Of a stretch of DNA of 64,000 nt, positions 13,925 through 21,063 are shown piece after piece. Position 1 is the first letter of the stretch. Each line of letters starts with the position of its first letter. The stretch is taken from assembly GCA_018857735.1 (NCBI GenBank), contig JABMCL010002254.1, positions 931,001 to 995,000 on the forward strand, written 5' to 3'. Source of the stretch: Alviniconcha marisindica (Eukaryota; Mollusca; Gastropoda; Provannidae). Below the pieces are notes generated by a model that was not told the origin of the DNA, did not search any database, and saw nothing but the letters and a program-made list of their open reading frames with translations. The position numbers and the translations under genes were made by a program.

Positions 13925-16717
13925 ACACACGCACGCACGCACCACGCAGTGAAGGTGTATCCCGCTGTCCGACCATAGCGGCAGCTTTCAGCCGTGTGGA
14001 GTTTGTGTGCAGAGGGAGTGGGGCAAGTGTGGAGAGCTGGGGCTAAAGTCCGCGTGGAGATTAGTTGTAGAGCCCCTCCGGAGACCGGCACAGTGAGAAA
14101 TACTTGACGGCTTTTGACTACAGCTCCTGTATCCGGCTGTCTTCTGTGTTGACCGCGCGGGTTATGGGAGCTGGAGCACTTCCTGTAGGCACTGGTGCAC
14201 GTGTCCCCCTCAGTCGTATTGATTGCTTCGAGTCGTTGATCGATCAGCACACTAAGTGGCTTCTGCTCTATCTCGTCACTACGGTCGGCCCACGTCTCCG
14301 TACACTCCCCAAGCCTGGCTTTCCGGCACCCTTCCGTAAATCGATGCGTGGAGTTTGGTCTTCCTATTGGGGGTGAAACGGTACGCACGGGTATGAAAAA
14401 TCCCTCCAAAACAAGGATCCTGGGTATTCACCAGGCAGCAGCTCAGCAGGCTATGTGCACATCCCCGACAGGGGAAGCATGCACTGCCCCAGGCAGACTC
14501 CTCGTGGCTTCACCGGCTGGGGATGCAGCGACTGAAACACCGGCTGGGGATGCAGCGACTGAAACAGTGGCTGCCTCGGGGACGTCCAGGCGAGACAGGG
14601 TTCATTAGGAAAATGGCGCGGAGAGACTGGGAGTGAAGAGTTTATAATTATGGAGTAAGCGGAATGTTTGGCGTGCATTAGTCTCTGTCAGCTCTTCGGG
14701 AAACTCCCTGCAACTCTCCAGTCACCTTTCACTGCTGGCCGGTTCACTCGCGTGCAAATCGGTGTTCAGATAAGGTCTCCTTATTGGAGGCTCGCGTGAA
14801 TAAAATGAATGGTCTTTATTCCCCCGTGTGAAGCCCCTGAAGGCCCTTTCCATTGTTGGGTGGATGCGGGTGAGAAATCCCCTTACCGCGCAAGGCAGGG
14901 CCAGAACAGGGTTCAGCCAAGTACAGCTACGGCTAATGGCTGGATCCAGTTGCCGAGCTGACGTCACCGCCCAGCCCAGCTGTACCGTTGGAGCATCCGC
15001 AGATTACTGTCTATGATGCGATAGTGGTAGAAACACATAATTATAACCTTGCCTGGATTTGTCGGTGACATGCATGTTTGACAGTACGATAATGGCTTAG
15101 TCGTGGTATCGCCTTCACAGCCGCTACACTGTTACACAAAGTCGTGTGTAGGGCCCAGTCAGCCTAACGGTCCCAACGCCAAGTCCTGTCGGATGGAGCG
15201 TGCCGCCACTCGTGTCAGTCTATGCCAAGAAAATACATTTTGATGCGTACAGCCACAGATCGTTTATTTGGGGGGAGGTGGGGATGGGATGGATTGGGTG
15301 GAAAACCGCGATGGTGAATAGTTTTGTCTGGCAGCGTATGGCAAAGAGAAAAGACGGGATGATTGGAACGGTCAGGTACACGGTGTGTGCAATGCCTTCG
15401 CCGTCGGTTCAGACATGTTTCTATCGGGGGTACCATCAGCTACATGCTACCTGCTTGTTTGTGTCAGTGTCGGACAACAAGGTGCTGTCCACTCTGCTGG
15501 CGCTGGAGTCGCAGCTGGACAAGCTGTTTGCCTCTCAGGACCCCACCATGCCGGACGATGAGGTCCGCTTCCGTGCTGCAGTGTCGGATCTGGCTGACCG
15601 CGAGCTGGTCATCACCATCAGCTGGGCCAAGCAGGTGCCAGGTAGGTGTCAATTAGCGCCGCCTGGTGGAGGCCGGGCCGCGGGCCGCTGTCATGGGGGG
15701 TGGGGAGGGTCAGGCATACATCGTCAGTCATCAAGCTGTCTGTAGTCAGAAAGCTCATTAAGTGAGAGATACGGGAGGGGAGGGAAAGGAACATGTAGCA
15801 TCAGTTTGACTTCTTCCTCAGATCCTAATGGGGGAGATTGCAAGAGCGCTAAAAAAAGAAAGAAAAAAAGAAAGAAAAAAAGAAGAAGGTCAAAACATTG
15901 GAACGGTCAGGTACACGGTGTGTGCAATGCCTTTGTCTTCACTTCAGGTATGTTTCTGTCGGGGGTACCATCACCTACATGATACCTGCTTGTTTGTGTC
16001 AGTGTCGGACAACAAGGTGTGCATTTTGTGCTTGGTGTCAAAAATCGCATTTAATCAATTGTTTCTGCTTCATTGTTGATGTTCTGACATTTTGAAAAAC
16101 CCACTCAAAAACCCGATTAGCAAGCCCCCCCCCCCCCCCCCCCCCCCCTGCATATCCTGCCCCCGGTGACTGATTTGGCCGACTGTAGATGTGCTGGGGC
16201 TGTGGTTGCAGGGTTCGCCAACCTGCAGCTGTTGGACCAGATGAACCTGCTGCAGCACTCGTGGCTGGAGATCCTCTGCCTCAACCTTGTCTTCCGCTCC
16301 TGTCCCTACAACGGCGCCGTCTGTTACGCCGAGGACCTGCGTGTCCCCGCCGAGATGGTGGAGGCCTACAACATCCCCGCCGAGCTGGACAGCCTGACGC
16401 GCAAGCTGTGCAAGAAGTTCACCTACCTGGGCGTCAGTCGTGAAGAGTACGTCCTCCTCAAGGCCATCATCCTCTGCAACATTGGTCAGTCCGCCTTTTT
16501 TTGGGGTGGGGTTGGGGGGGTGGGGGGGGGGGGGGGGGGGGCTAAGACTTGGGGTGAGAGGGGGTCGTTTATAGGATGGAAGTTTGGTCAACACACACAA
16601 GTGCACGTACAAAAATATTTGACATTTTCCTCAGTAGTGCTTTGACTAGCTAACTCAGCCCCAAACATTCTCTCTGTTTGTCTCTGTGTCTGTCTTCTCT
16701 GTCTGTCTCTCTCTCTG

Positions 16718-16765
<48 letters not shown>

Positions 16766-17326
16766 ACGACTAAACCTTTGTAATTTTGTATTTAGGACAG
16801 GTTGTTGGACAGGCATTTTATCTATCTAAACATTTTATTCTTGTGCAGTATTGTTTATTCAGTCTCTGTCTCTTTGTGTCTGTCTTTGACCCCCCCCCCC
16901 TTCCCCCCCCCCCCTCCTCCCCTTTCCTCCTCTCCCCTCCACTTGGATAGTTAATCTCGTCGTTAGCTGTTTCTTAGCCGAAATATACACACGCATGGGG
17001 TGCGAGTCTGCGTAGCATCCATGCACTAGAAAGAGAAGCGGCTGACGCCAGTGACGGTTGTTGGTGTGGTTGTGGTGGTTGCAGACGTGGGGCTGGAGCC
17101 CGGGGAGACGGTGCGGGGTCTTCAGGACAAGTTGCAGGACTCGCTGATCGAATGCATCAAGGCGCGTCACGGGGGTCAGCCCCGCCGCCTGGGCCAGCTC
17201 TTCCTGCTGCTGCCCCCCATCACTCACATCAAGCTGCTGGCCAAGCAGTTCTGGTTCGACCTCAAGAAAGACGGCCGTGTCATGATGCACAAACTCTTCC
17301 TGGAAATGCTGGAGGCGGATTCCTGA
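32..17326 (+). CDS. ERR: Estrogen-related receptor (NR3B), spliced CDS, 3' five exons
   Basis: This is a ligand-independent nuclear receptor that would bind extended half-site response elements in the nucleus. The CDS is join(32-148,12182-12289,15468-15641,16212-16484,17085-17326), 914 nt, giving 303 residues after a split Gly codon. Domains in order: complete second zinc finger ([17 protein letters not shown]); the C-terminal extension [16 protein letters not shown] typical of ERRs; a short hinge; the ligand-binding domain with [19 protein letters not shown] (helix 3), [13 protein letters not shown] (helix 5) and VFRSCPY; and the AF-2 helix [12 protein letters not shown] before TGA. The linker [11 protein letters not shown] and the AF-2 sequence fit ERR better than ER. 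All introns are phase 1 with GT-AG borders and reading frame is kept at every junction. The start codon, N-terminus and first zinc finger lie upstream of the window. I see no frameshift or stop. Confidence 0.94.
270..292. repeat. Short (TA)n tract
   Basis: A run of about 11 TA units lies about 120 bp after the first donor. It is a simple repeat only. Confidence 0.8.
781..872. repeat. CT-rich and poly-C low-complexity block
   Basis: A (GT)n/(CT)n segment runs into a long cytosine tract and then a mixed C/T tract. The proline/serine-rich open frames over it are artefacts of composition. Confidence 0.85.
1138..1219. repeat. (GT)n microsatellite
   Basis: About 40 GT units, with one interruption (GGTG) near 1181. 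Confidence 0.95.
1438..1470. repeat. Interrupted poly-C tract
   Basis: Roughly 30 nt of C with two G interruptions. The rest of 1220-2484 is unique-looking intron sequence in which I see nothing else. Confidence 0.85.
2485..2548 (+). mobile_element. Micro-retroposon copy A, with 9-bp target-site duplications
   Basis: The 64-bp insert starts TCGCCCTAATATAACC, continues GGTTGACTGGGC, and ends in a TTACTTACT-type tail. It is flanked by perfect 9-bp direct repeats TGTGCAAAA at 2476-2484 and 2549-2557. The same sequence recurs at 8200-8253 (minus) and 18577-18629, starting at the same base. The segments CGCCC...GGGC and AACC...GGTT can pair as nested stems. No tRNA-like boxes are visible. I do not recognise the family; a processed small structured RNA or the tail of a larger SINE are both possible. 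Confidence 0.8.
2748..2806. repeat. (TA)n microsatellite
   Basis: About 29 uninterrupted TA units. Confidence 0.95.
3192..3243. repeat. (GT)n followed by (CG)n
   Basis: About 20 GT units pass directly into five CG units. The alternating purine/pyrimidine pattern could adopt Z-DNA. Confidence 0.9.
4029..4125. repeat. C-rich low-complexity block
   Basis: About 95 nt of almost pure cytosine with scattered G and T. A second, shorter C tract lies at 4786-4805. Nothing else is seen between 3244 and 5258. Confidence 0.9.
5259..5311. repeat. (TA)n microsatellite
   Basis: About 26 TA units. Confidence 0.95.
5386..5421. repeat. (GTT)n microsatellite
   Basis: About 11 GTT units. The sequence from 5422 to 6179 shows no gene or recognisable repeat. 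Confidence 0.9.
6180..6217 (+). mobile_element. Possible decayed micro-retroposon copy
   Basis: CGCCCTACAAGGTTGACTGG is followed by CCGTTAAAAC. This resembles the copies at 2485 and 18577 but lacks the inner AACC arm. No clear flanking direct repeat was found, so membership is uncertain. Confidence 0.35.
6621..6637. repeat. Poly-G run
   Basis: About 17 consecutive G. Similar G runs lie at about 7334-7350 and 7756-7778 (23 G), and at 10076-10092. Confidence 0.9.
6773..7075. repeat. Compound (CA)n/(CAA)n microsatellite
   Basis: About 300 bp of CA repeats interleaved with CAA blocks and CCACAA interruptions. The His/Thr and Val/Cys open frames of over 200 residues here are purely repeat-driven. 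Confidence 0.95.
7371..7441. repeat. (CA)n microsatellite
   Basis: About 34 CA units with one CG interruption near the start. Confidence 0.95.
8200..8253 (-). mobile_element. Micro-retroposon copy C, with 13-bp target-site duplications
   Basis: Read on the minus strand, the 54-bp insert starts TCGCCCTGATATAACC, continues CTACTGGTTGACAGGGCG, and ends in CTACTTAC. It is flanked by perfect 13-bp direct repeats GCATAATTTCTAA at 8187-8199 and 8254-8266. The first base is the same as in copies A and B. CGCCCT pairs with AGGGCG and AACC with GGTT, so the hairpin is intact. This is the cleanest evidence that the short unit is mobile by itself. Confidence 0.85.
8352..8398. repeat. (GT)n microsatellite
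   Basis: About 20 GT units. Confidence 0.9.
8555..8648. repeat. Poly-C followed by (CTTT)-rich pyrimidine tract
   Basis: About 17 C followed by about 75 nt of T with spaced C. It is a polypyrimidine low-complexity block far from any recognised acceptor. The sequence 8649-9351 holds nothing I can identify. Confidence 0.85.
9352..9396 (+). repeat. 45-nt exact repeat, copy 1
   Basis: Identical over 45 nt to 11336-11380; it begins TCAGCCCGTCATGTGAC and ends GTCCGGACAGTGGCTG. It contains the palindrome GTCCGGAC. The flanks of the two copies differ, so this is a discrete shared block about 2 kb apart in the same intron. Confidence 0.9.
9457..9511 (+). mobile_element. Possible diverged micro-retroposon copy
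   Basis: CGGCCCTAAATAAC, then CCTGGTTGACTAGGCG and TTATAAATCC, resemble the family in order and spacing. Several mismatches and an insertion are present and no convincing flanking repeat was found. Confidence 0.35.
10140..10168. repeat. Short (GA)n tract after poly-G
   Basis: About 11 GA units. The surrounding sequence 9512-11335 has only this, the poly-G at 10076, a (GCGT)n at about 10726-10745 and a (CA)n/(CG) tract at 11106-11152. Confidence 0.8.
11336..11380 (+). repeat. 45-nt exact repeat, copy 2
   Basis: Exact match to 9352-9396. After it the sequence continues ACCGCAAGGCC instead of TCAGACTG. Confidence 0.9.
11640..11870 (+). repeat. Diverged minisatellite of about 37 bp, left block
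   Basis: Degenerate units of the form GTGTTTGTGGGATTTCCGG followed by TTCGCATGCACTCAGCGG. Several contain GGGTTTCAG, the same sequence as the true exon 2 acceptor. It is separated from the right block by a (GT)n tract at 11883-11933. Confidence 0.8.
11883..11933. repeat. (GT)n microsatellite
   Basis: About 25 GT units between two minisatellite blocks. Confidence 0.95.
11960..12181 (+). repeat. 37-bp minisatellite abutting the ERR exon 2 acceptor
   Basis: Units have the form GTGTTTGTGGGTTTTATG followed by TGTGCATATATTCAGTGGG. The central units are nearly identical, and the last unit ends exactly in GGGTTTCAG, the acceptor of exon 2. The repeat therefore supplies the polypyrimidine-poor end of intron 1 and several near-copies of the acceptor. 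Confidence 0.85.
12182..12289 (+). CDS. ERR: ERR exon encoding C-terminal extension and hinge
   Basis: The 108-nt exon has acceptor AG at 12180-12181 and donor GTGAGT at 12290. It reads [16 protein letters not shown], the ERR C-terminal extension that contacts bases 5' of the half-site, then a short hinge [25 protein letters not shown] segment. Phase is 1 at both ends; it joins the next exon through a split Leu codon. The extension is highly conserved in the family; the hinge is not. Confidence 0.93.
13344..13394. repeat. (GT)n microsatellite in intron 2
   Basis: About 25 GT units. Confidence 0.95.
13857..13944. repeat. (CA)n microsatellite in intron 2
   Basis: About 40 CA units with two CCA interruptions, ending in CGCACGCACGCA. 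Confidence 0.95.
15362..15484 (+). repeat. Source copy of a 123-bp duplication spanning the exon 3 acceptor
   Basis: This block covers 106 nt of the end of intron 2 and the first 17 nt of exon 3. It matches 15897-16019 without indels, with about 10 substitutions, and is identical over the last 37 nt around the splice site. Confidence 0.9.
15468..15641 (+). CDS. ERR: ERR exon encoding LBD helices 1-3
   Basis: The 174-nt exon has acceptor AG at 15466-15467 and donor GTAGGT at 15642. It reads [34 protein letters not shown] and [17 protein letters not shown]. The LADREL...WAK segment is helix 3 of NR3 receptors; its Glu is the residue that would hold a polar ligand group in ER and ERR. Phase is 1 at both ends. 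A second copy of its acceptor lies downstream at 15897-16019. Confidence 0.94.
15642..16211 (+). other. ERR intron 3 with duplicated splice-site block
   Basis: A 570-nt intron. It holds an (AAAG)n tract at about 15850-15888, the duplicated acceptor block 15897-16019 and a poly-C run at 16127-16148, just before the true acceptor ggttgcag at 16211. Confidence 0.88.
15897..16019 (+). pseudogene. Duplicated exon 3 acceptor and exon start (pseudo-exon)
   Basis: About 92% identical to 15362-15484. The copied acceptor AG falls at 16001-16002 and the 17 following bases equal the start of exon 3 (SDNKV in frame). After 16019 the sequence diverges, but the frame stays open for about 20 more codons and then meets TGA at 16077-16079. 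If spliced it would truncate the receptor before helix 3. No GT donor with good context was picked out, so I regard it as a decayed partial exon or decoy acceptor. Confidence 0.8.
16212..16484 (+). CDS. ERR: ERR exon encoding LBD helices 4-8
   Basis: The 273-nt exon has acceptor AG at 16210-16211 and donor GTCAGT at 16485. It reads [51 protein letters not shown] and [18 protein letters not shown]. The QMNLLQ/W motif is the nuclear-receptor signature between helices 4 and 5, and the Arg in VFRS matches the conserved helix 5 Arg of NR3 receptors. Phase is 1 at both ends. Codon usage is GC-rich at third positions, unlike the flanking introns. Confidence 0.95.
16485..17084 (+). other. ERR intron 4
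   Basis: 600 nt. It contains a 20-nt poly-G run (16522-16541), a (CT)/(CTGT) tract at about 16676-16765 and a C-rich block at 16890-16940. The acceptor is gtggttgcag. Confidence 0.9.
17085..17326 (+). CDS. ERR: ERR terminal coding exon, LBD helices 9-12 with AF-2
   Basis: The acceptor is AG at 17083-17084. The exon reads [52 protein letters not shown] and [11 protein letters not shown], then TGA at 17324-17326. Helix 12 (LFLEMLEA) keeps the acidic/hydrophobic AF-2 pattern that recruits coactivators, almost identical to that of vertebrate ERRs by family knowledge. Confidence 0.95.
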
Positions 17327-17970
17327 GGATTGGCCGGCGTCCTTAGGGCGTAGTTCCATTTTCCTACCTTCCTTCTCATACAGCAGTTCGTCATCATCAG
17401 CCTCATCGCAGATTGTAGCAGCTCTTCCTGCTGCCCCACCTTGCGGGGCTTGGGACTTTTTCCTTCTTTTCTCTGTCTCTCCTCCTCAAGTCTTCGGTCA
17501 TTGCGTTTGTGTAACAAATGAATGTTATTATTGCCATTATTGCCATTTCATTGTAGAGTGTTATATTGTTTCTTTTAAAGATTGTTAGCAGAAGTTGGTG
17601 GTTTTTAGACCAGATTTTATTTGTTGTTAATATTTTGTTTTTTGTTTCTTTGTTTGATTTACCGGTTGTTTGTGTCTTGTTTGTTTAGTTTTTTTAGTTG
17701 AAAAGTGTTTACGGAGTTATTAGATGTTAGTAGGTGTGTTGTTATGCTTGTTGTTTTGTGTCTGTTGATGCGTGTTTTCTATTTGTGGCAGTGTGCTTTC
17801 TGTAGGCACCCTTATGGGATGGTGCACACTCCATGAGTCTTCCAGCCTACCTTTGGTCTGGAAACCTCTGTCTGCAGTAAGTAGGCATTCATGATTCGTC
17901 TTGAAATGCCTCAGGCATTGTTGCATGGGACTGGACAGAACTGAAACAAGAAAGACAAAAATTAAAAATT
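17327..17970 (+). other. Probable ERR 3' UTR
   Basis: T-rich non-coding sequence after the stop. I see no AATAAA within about 650 nt. ATTAAA at 17961-17966 is a possible variant polyadenylation signal. The end is a guess; the UTR may be longer. Confidence 0.4.
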
Positions 17971-18221
17971 AAAAATGCTGTTATAGAAAACAGTGGCGGA
18001 AGTGACTTTGGAAGAATCGAAAGACAAATTTCACGAAAGAATGTAACCCGCCATCAGTGTAGAGGCATAGTTTCAGCAGCGTGAAGGAAGATTTTGGGGA
18101 GTGGACTAGTAGAAAATACGAGTACAAACACTCGACCCCGTGAGTGCAAGGGGACAGTGGTTGGTGCGAGGGCTAGAAGAGACGACAGAGTGACAAATGA
18201 CACGTCTTTGGGACGAGCGGG

Positions 18222-18330
18222 GCCTTGCGGTGTAGCGGTGGCAAGGCGGTGTGTGGACTGGCGGGGACCGGGACCTGTTCACGGCGGGCTGCCTGCGGTC
18301 AGAGGGCAGCAGCCGTTCAAGTCCATTCGC
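18222..18330 (+). other. tRNA-like promoter boxes, possible SINE head
   Basis: TGGCAAGGCGG at 18239-18249 resembles a Pol III A box and GTTCAAGTCC at 18315-18324 resembles a B box. The spacing of about 76 nt is larger than in an ordinary tRNA, so this could be a tRNA-derived SINE head or chance. Confidence 0.3.
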
Positions 18331-18576
18331 GCCTTCAGCGCTAGCTCGTTAGCACAGAACTTTGCTGCTCAACGTCTGCACACGCTGGGCCCCGCTCCCG
18401 TTTCTGAACTAGTGTGCAAGAAACCGCCTCAACCCTGCACGGACTGAAATGGGGTGTACCCACACTCAGTAAGCGAGGGAGACCTGTTGGTTGTGAATGA
18501 ACACGCGGAAAGCGAGAAGACCGGGATGACTTTGTTTGAGAAACCTCACCCAGTTTTGCTGTGCGCCGTCTATCGG

Positions 18577-18629
18577 TCGCCCTGATATAACCGTACCGGT
18601 TGACTGGGCGTAAAACACCAACTTACTTA
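18577..18629 (+). mobile_element. Micro-retroposon copy B, with 11-bp target-site duplications
   Basis: The 53-bp insert starts TCGCCCTGATATAACC, continues GGTTGACTGGGCG and ends CCAACTTACTTA. It is flanked by CCGTCTATCGG (18566-18576) and CCGTCTGTCGG (18630-18640), 10 of 11 bases alike. It is the copy closest to 8200-8253, with about 6 differences. AACCG pairs with CGGTT and CGCCC with GGGCG. Confidence 0.82.
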
Positions 18630-18640
18630 CCGTCTGTCGG

Positions 18641-20509
18641 AGGCAGCGACGCTGGGACAGAGTGAGCCGTGCTGCCTTGCTCAATGACTGAGAGACTGCG
18701 CGGGCTGCTGCACGTGACGCCAGGAGCACACCGTGCAGGCCGCCAAGACCTGATCACCGACTTGGGGACTGTCCCTTGTCCCAGGACTGTGAAAGTTGGT
18801 TGGGAAAAAGGGAGGGAGTGAAAGGCGATCAGCGGCAAGACGCAGCCAGTGTTTGATGACGCGTGGACAGCTGTCATGCCGTGATCAAAGAAGCCTGGCC
18901 GTTTGGTGCCTTCCCCAGCCCCAGGGCACCAGCGTGTGTGTGTGTGTGTGTGTGAGTGAGTGTGTGTGGAGGGAGGGGTGGGGAGGCAGATGGTCATGTG
19001 GTCAGGGTCAGATGGATGGTCTTGCACTTCCCTGACTCGGCGTTTTGACGCGCAGAGCTTGACACGTGCGGCTTTCGCCCGTCCATGTTGGCTGACGAAT
19101 GAGCCGAGTCGTCGGCAACCTTGCCCAAAGCGTACCTACCATGTTGTGTTTCACTCACGGAAATAGCTTCAAGGACTCGCGGTCGCTGACTCCAATGGCT
19201 GTCGAAGATGATCGTTCACTGAAACGGCTGCACAAACTCGTACTGGGTTTTCAACACGTTGTCAGCATTACGTTCACATCAAGAGATCTTTGTCTCATGC
19301 ATTTATTAAATAGTGACGTTTTCAGGACTTTGTATTGGAGAGTATGCATTTTAGTGAGCAGAGATTGAATCGAGACGGATGCACGTCTTCTATTTGTCCA
19401 TTGGATGTGGAGAATGATATTACCTACCCGACACCAATTTATGAAGATGACGTATTGTTGTGTGCAGCCTCAATAAATCGCTGCAAGTGCTATCTCTGTG
19501 AAAAAATGGCACATCAGTCCACAAACATATTTGTATGTTAATTTACGACTGACAACTACGTTTGTGTGCTTTGTCTTAGACACGCATATATATTTTGAAA
19601 TTTTATTGGAATTTGCCTGTCAAAAAAACAAGGGGGGTTGGGGGGGGGGGGGGGGGGAAAAGAAAAAGCACCTTGATTGCCAATGATGACCTTGTACTTG
19701 GTGATTAGTGTTGGAAAGAAGATAGTTGTGACAGTGTGAATGTTTGAACGCATAGACCTATTGAGCCAACAGAAGGAGATGGCGCAGTCTCTATTGACTG
19801 GTCAGTGGAGTGGGCAGGTTTTGGCTTGGAAAGCAAAGGCTGTTCGAGTTCATTATGCAAAGGGCATTCCCTGGTGCTGTACACGTTCATCTTGCACAAT
19901 CTACTGTCGCACTCCCATCTGGACCAGAGACGACATGCGTCCCTCCTGTCTTGGTTCTTGCCAGAGTTCTAGAGCTTACGCACGGTGAGCATCGTAGAAC
20001 GTCACTACTCGTACAACCACACACTGTTCATGATGTAGGCCACATTTGCCAGTGCTACTAAACTGTCCCGTCTGTATTATGTGCTCTGAAACCATGCTTC
20101 TGCGTATAATGCATTAGAATTGTTTGTAATGAAAGACCGCAAAAGAGACCATTAGGGACCGAGAAAGGCTAAGGTGGTTGCGGTTTCCTCCATGCTGGTT
20201 GTGGTACAGATCAGCTGTGGGGGTCATAGGGAGATAGGCTAGATAATGTTTTATCTCCCGTGACCTGTCGTGGGTCCACACTTCACCTGACCTAGATAGT
20301 ATCTGCACTATCAGCCCATCAGCTGGGGCGCTTGCCTGACACACCTGGGCTGAGACGTGGAAACACCCGGGCTAGCTGCGCTTCGTCGTGTGGTCTGACC
20401 GACTTCCTCGCTGCCTGTAGCTGGCCAGCAACTGCAGTGTATCAAAATCCAGCGGATGAACGGGACATTTTGTCTTGTTCTTTCTTTCTTTCTTTTTTTG
20501 GCGGGGTGG

Positions 20510-20540
<31 letters not shown>

Positions 20541-20649
20541 GGGGGGGCAATACTATTCTCCCTGTTAAGGAATTAATTATGTTATTGTTGCAGTGACGGT
20601 GTGGATCAAGTTTGTAACTAAAGGTTCTCTCACAGGCCAATTCAAAATG
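18641..20649. other. Intergenic sequence, no gene recognised
   Basis: Mostly unique sequence. It holds a short (GT)n at 18932-18955, a poly-G run near 19637-19657 and another near 20524-20547. No coding similarity is recognised on either strand. Confidence 0.6.
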
Positions 20650-21063
20650 TCACTTTGATTGTGGAGATTCATAACAGAGATTGCAGAATTGCCAAAATGC
20701 CAAACTTGAATATTGGTCCCATTTCAGGAAGTGGCCAACATTCTTGATGAAAACACTAGTGTTCAGTCCATAGCACTCGTGCGCGAAGTGTACTGGCATT
20801 CCTGCTAGAGTAGACTTAAAAAAGGTCCACATCAACACCAGCCTTTGATTTGGCAGATGGGGGAGGAAGGCATGTTTTCGGAGGAGAAATGCCTGCGGAA
20901 CAAAGCTGTGACGCGTTCGGTTGGGGGTAAGGAGATATATGCCAGCCGGTTGGAACTGCGCCATAGCAACATCTGTGTGCCTTCCTTCCACCATCAAATT
21001 CCTGTCCTGGATGCACTTGCGCAATGCCTGGAAGCCTCGTGACGAAATATATCTGTTACCCAA
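20650..21063 (-). other. Unassigned 137-codon open frame
   Basis: This is one of the longer open frames in the window that is not driven by tandem repeats. It begins MGNRYISSRGFQALRKC and ends FCNLCYESPQSK. I recognise no domain and no promoter or splice context. It may be a fragment of a transposable element or chance. Confidence 0.2.

Larger units (their letters stand above)
12290..15467 (+). other. ERR intron 2 (3.2 kb)
   Basis: Donor GTGAGTAT; acceptor tgtttgtgtcag. It contains (GGTT)n at about 12597-12624, (GT)n at 13344-13394, a (CA)n array at 13857-13944 and a short tandem motif CGACTGAAACACCGGCTGGG near 14510-14570. No other coding sequence is recognised. Confidence 0.88.
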
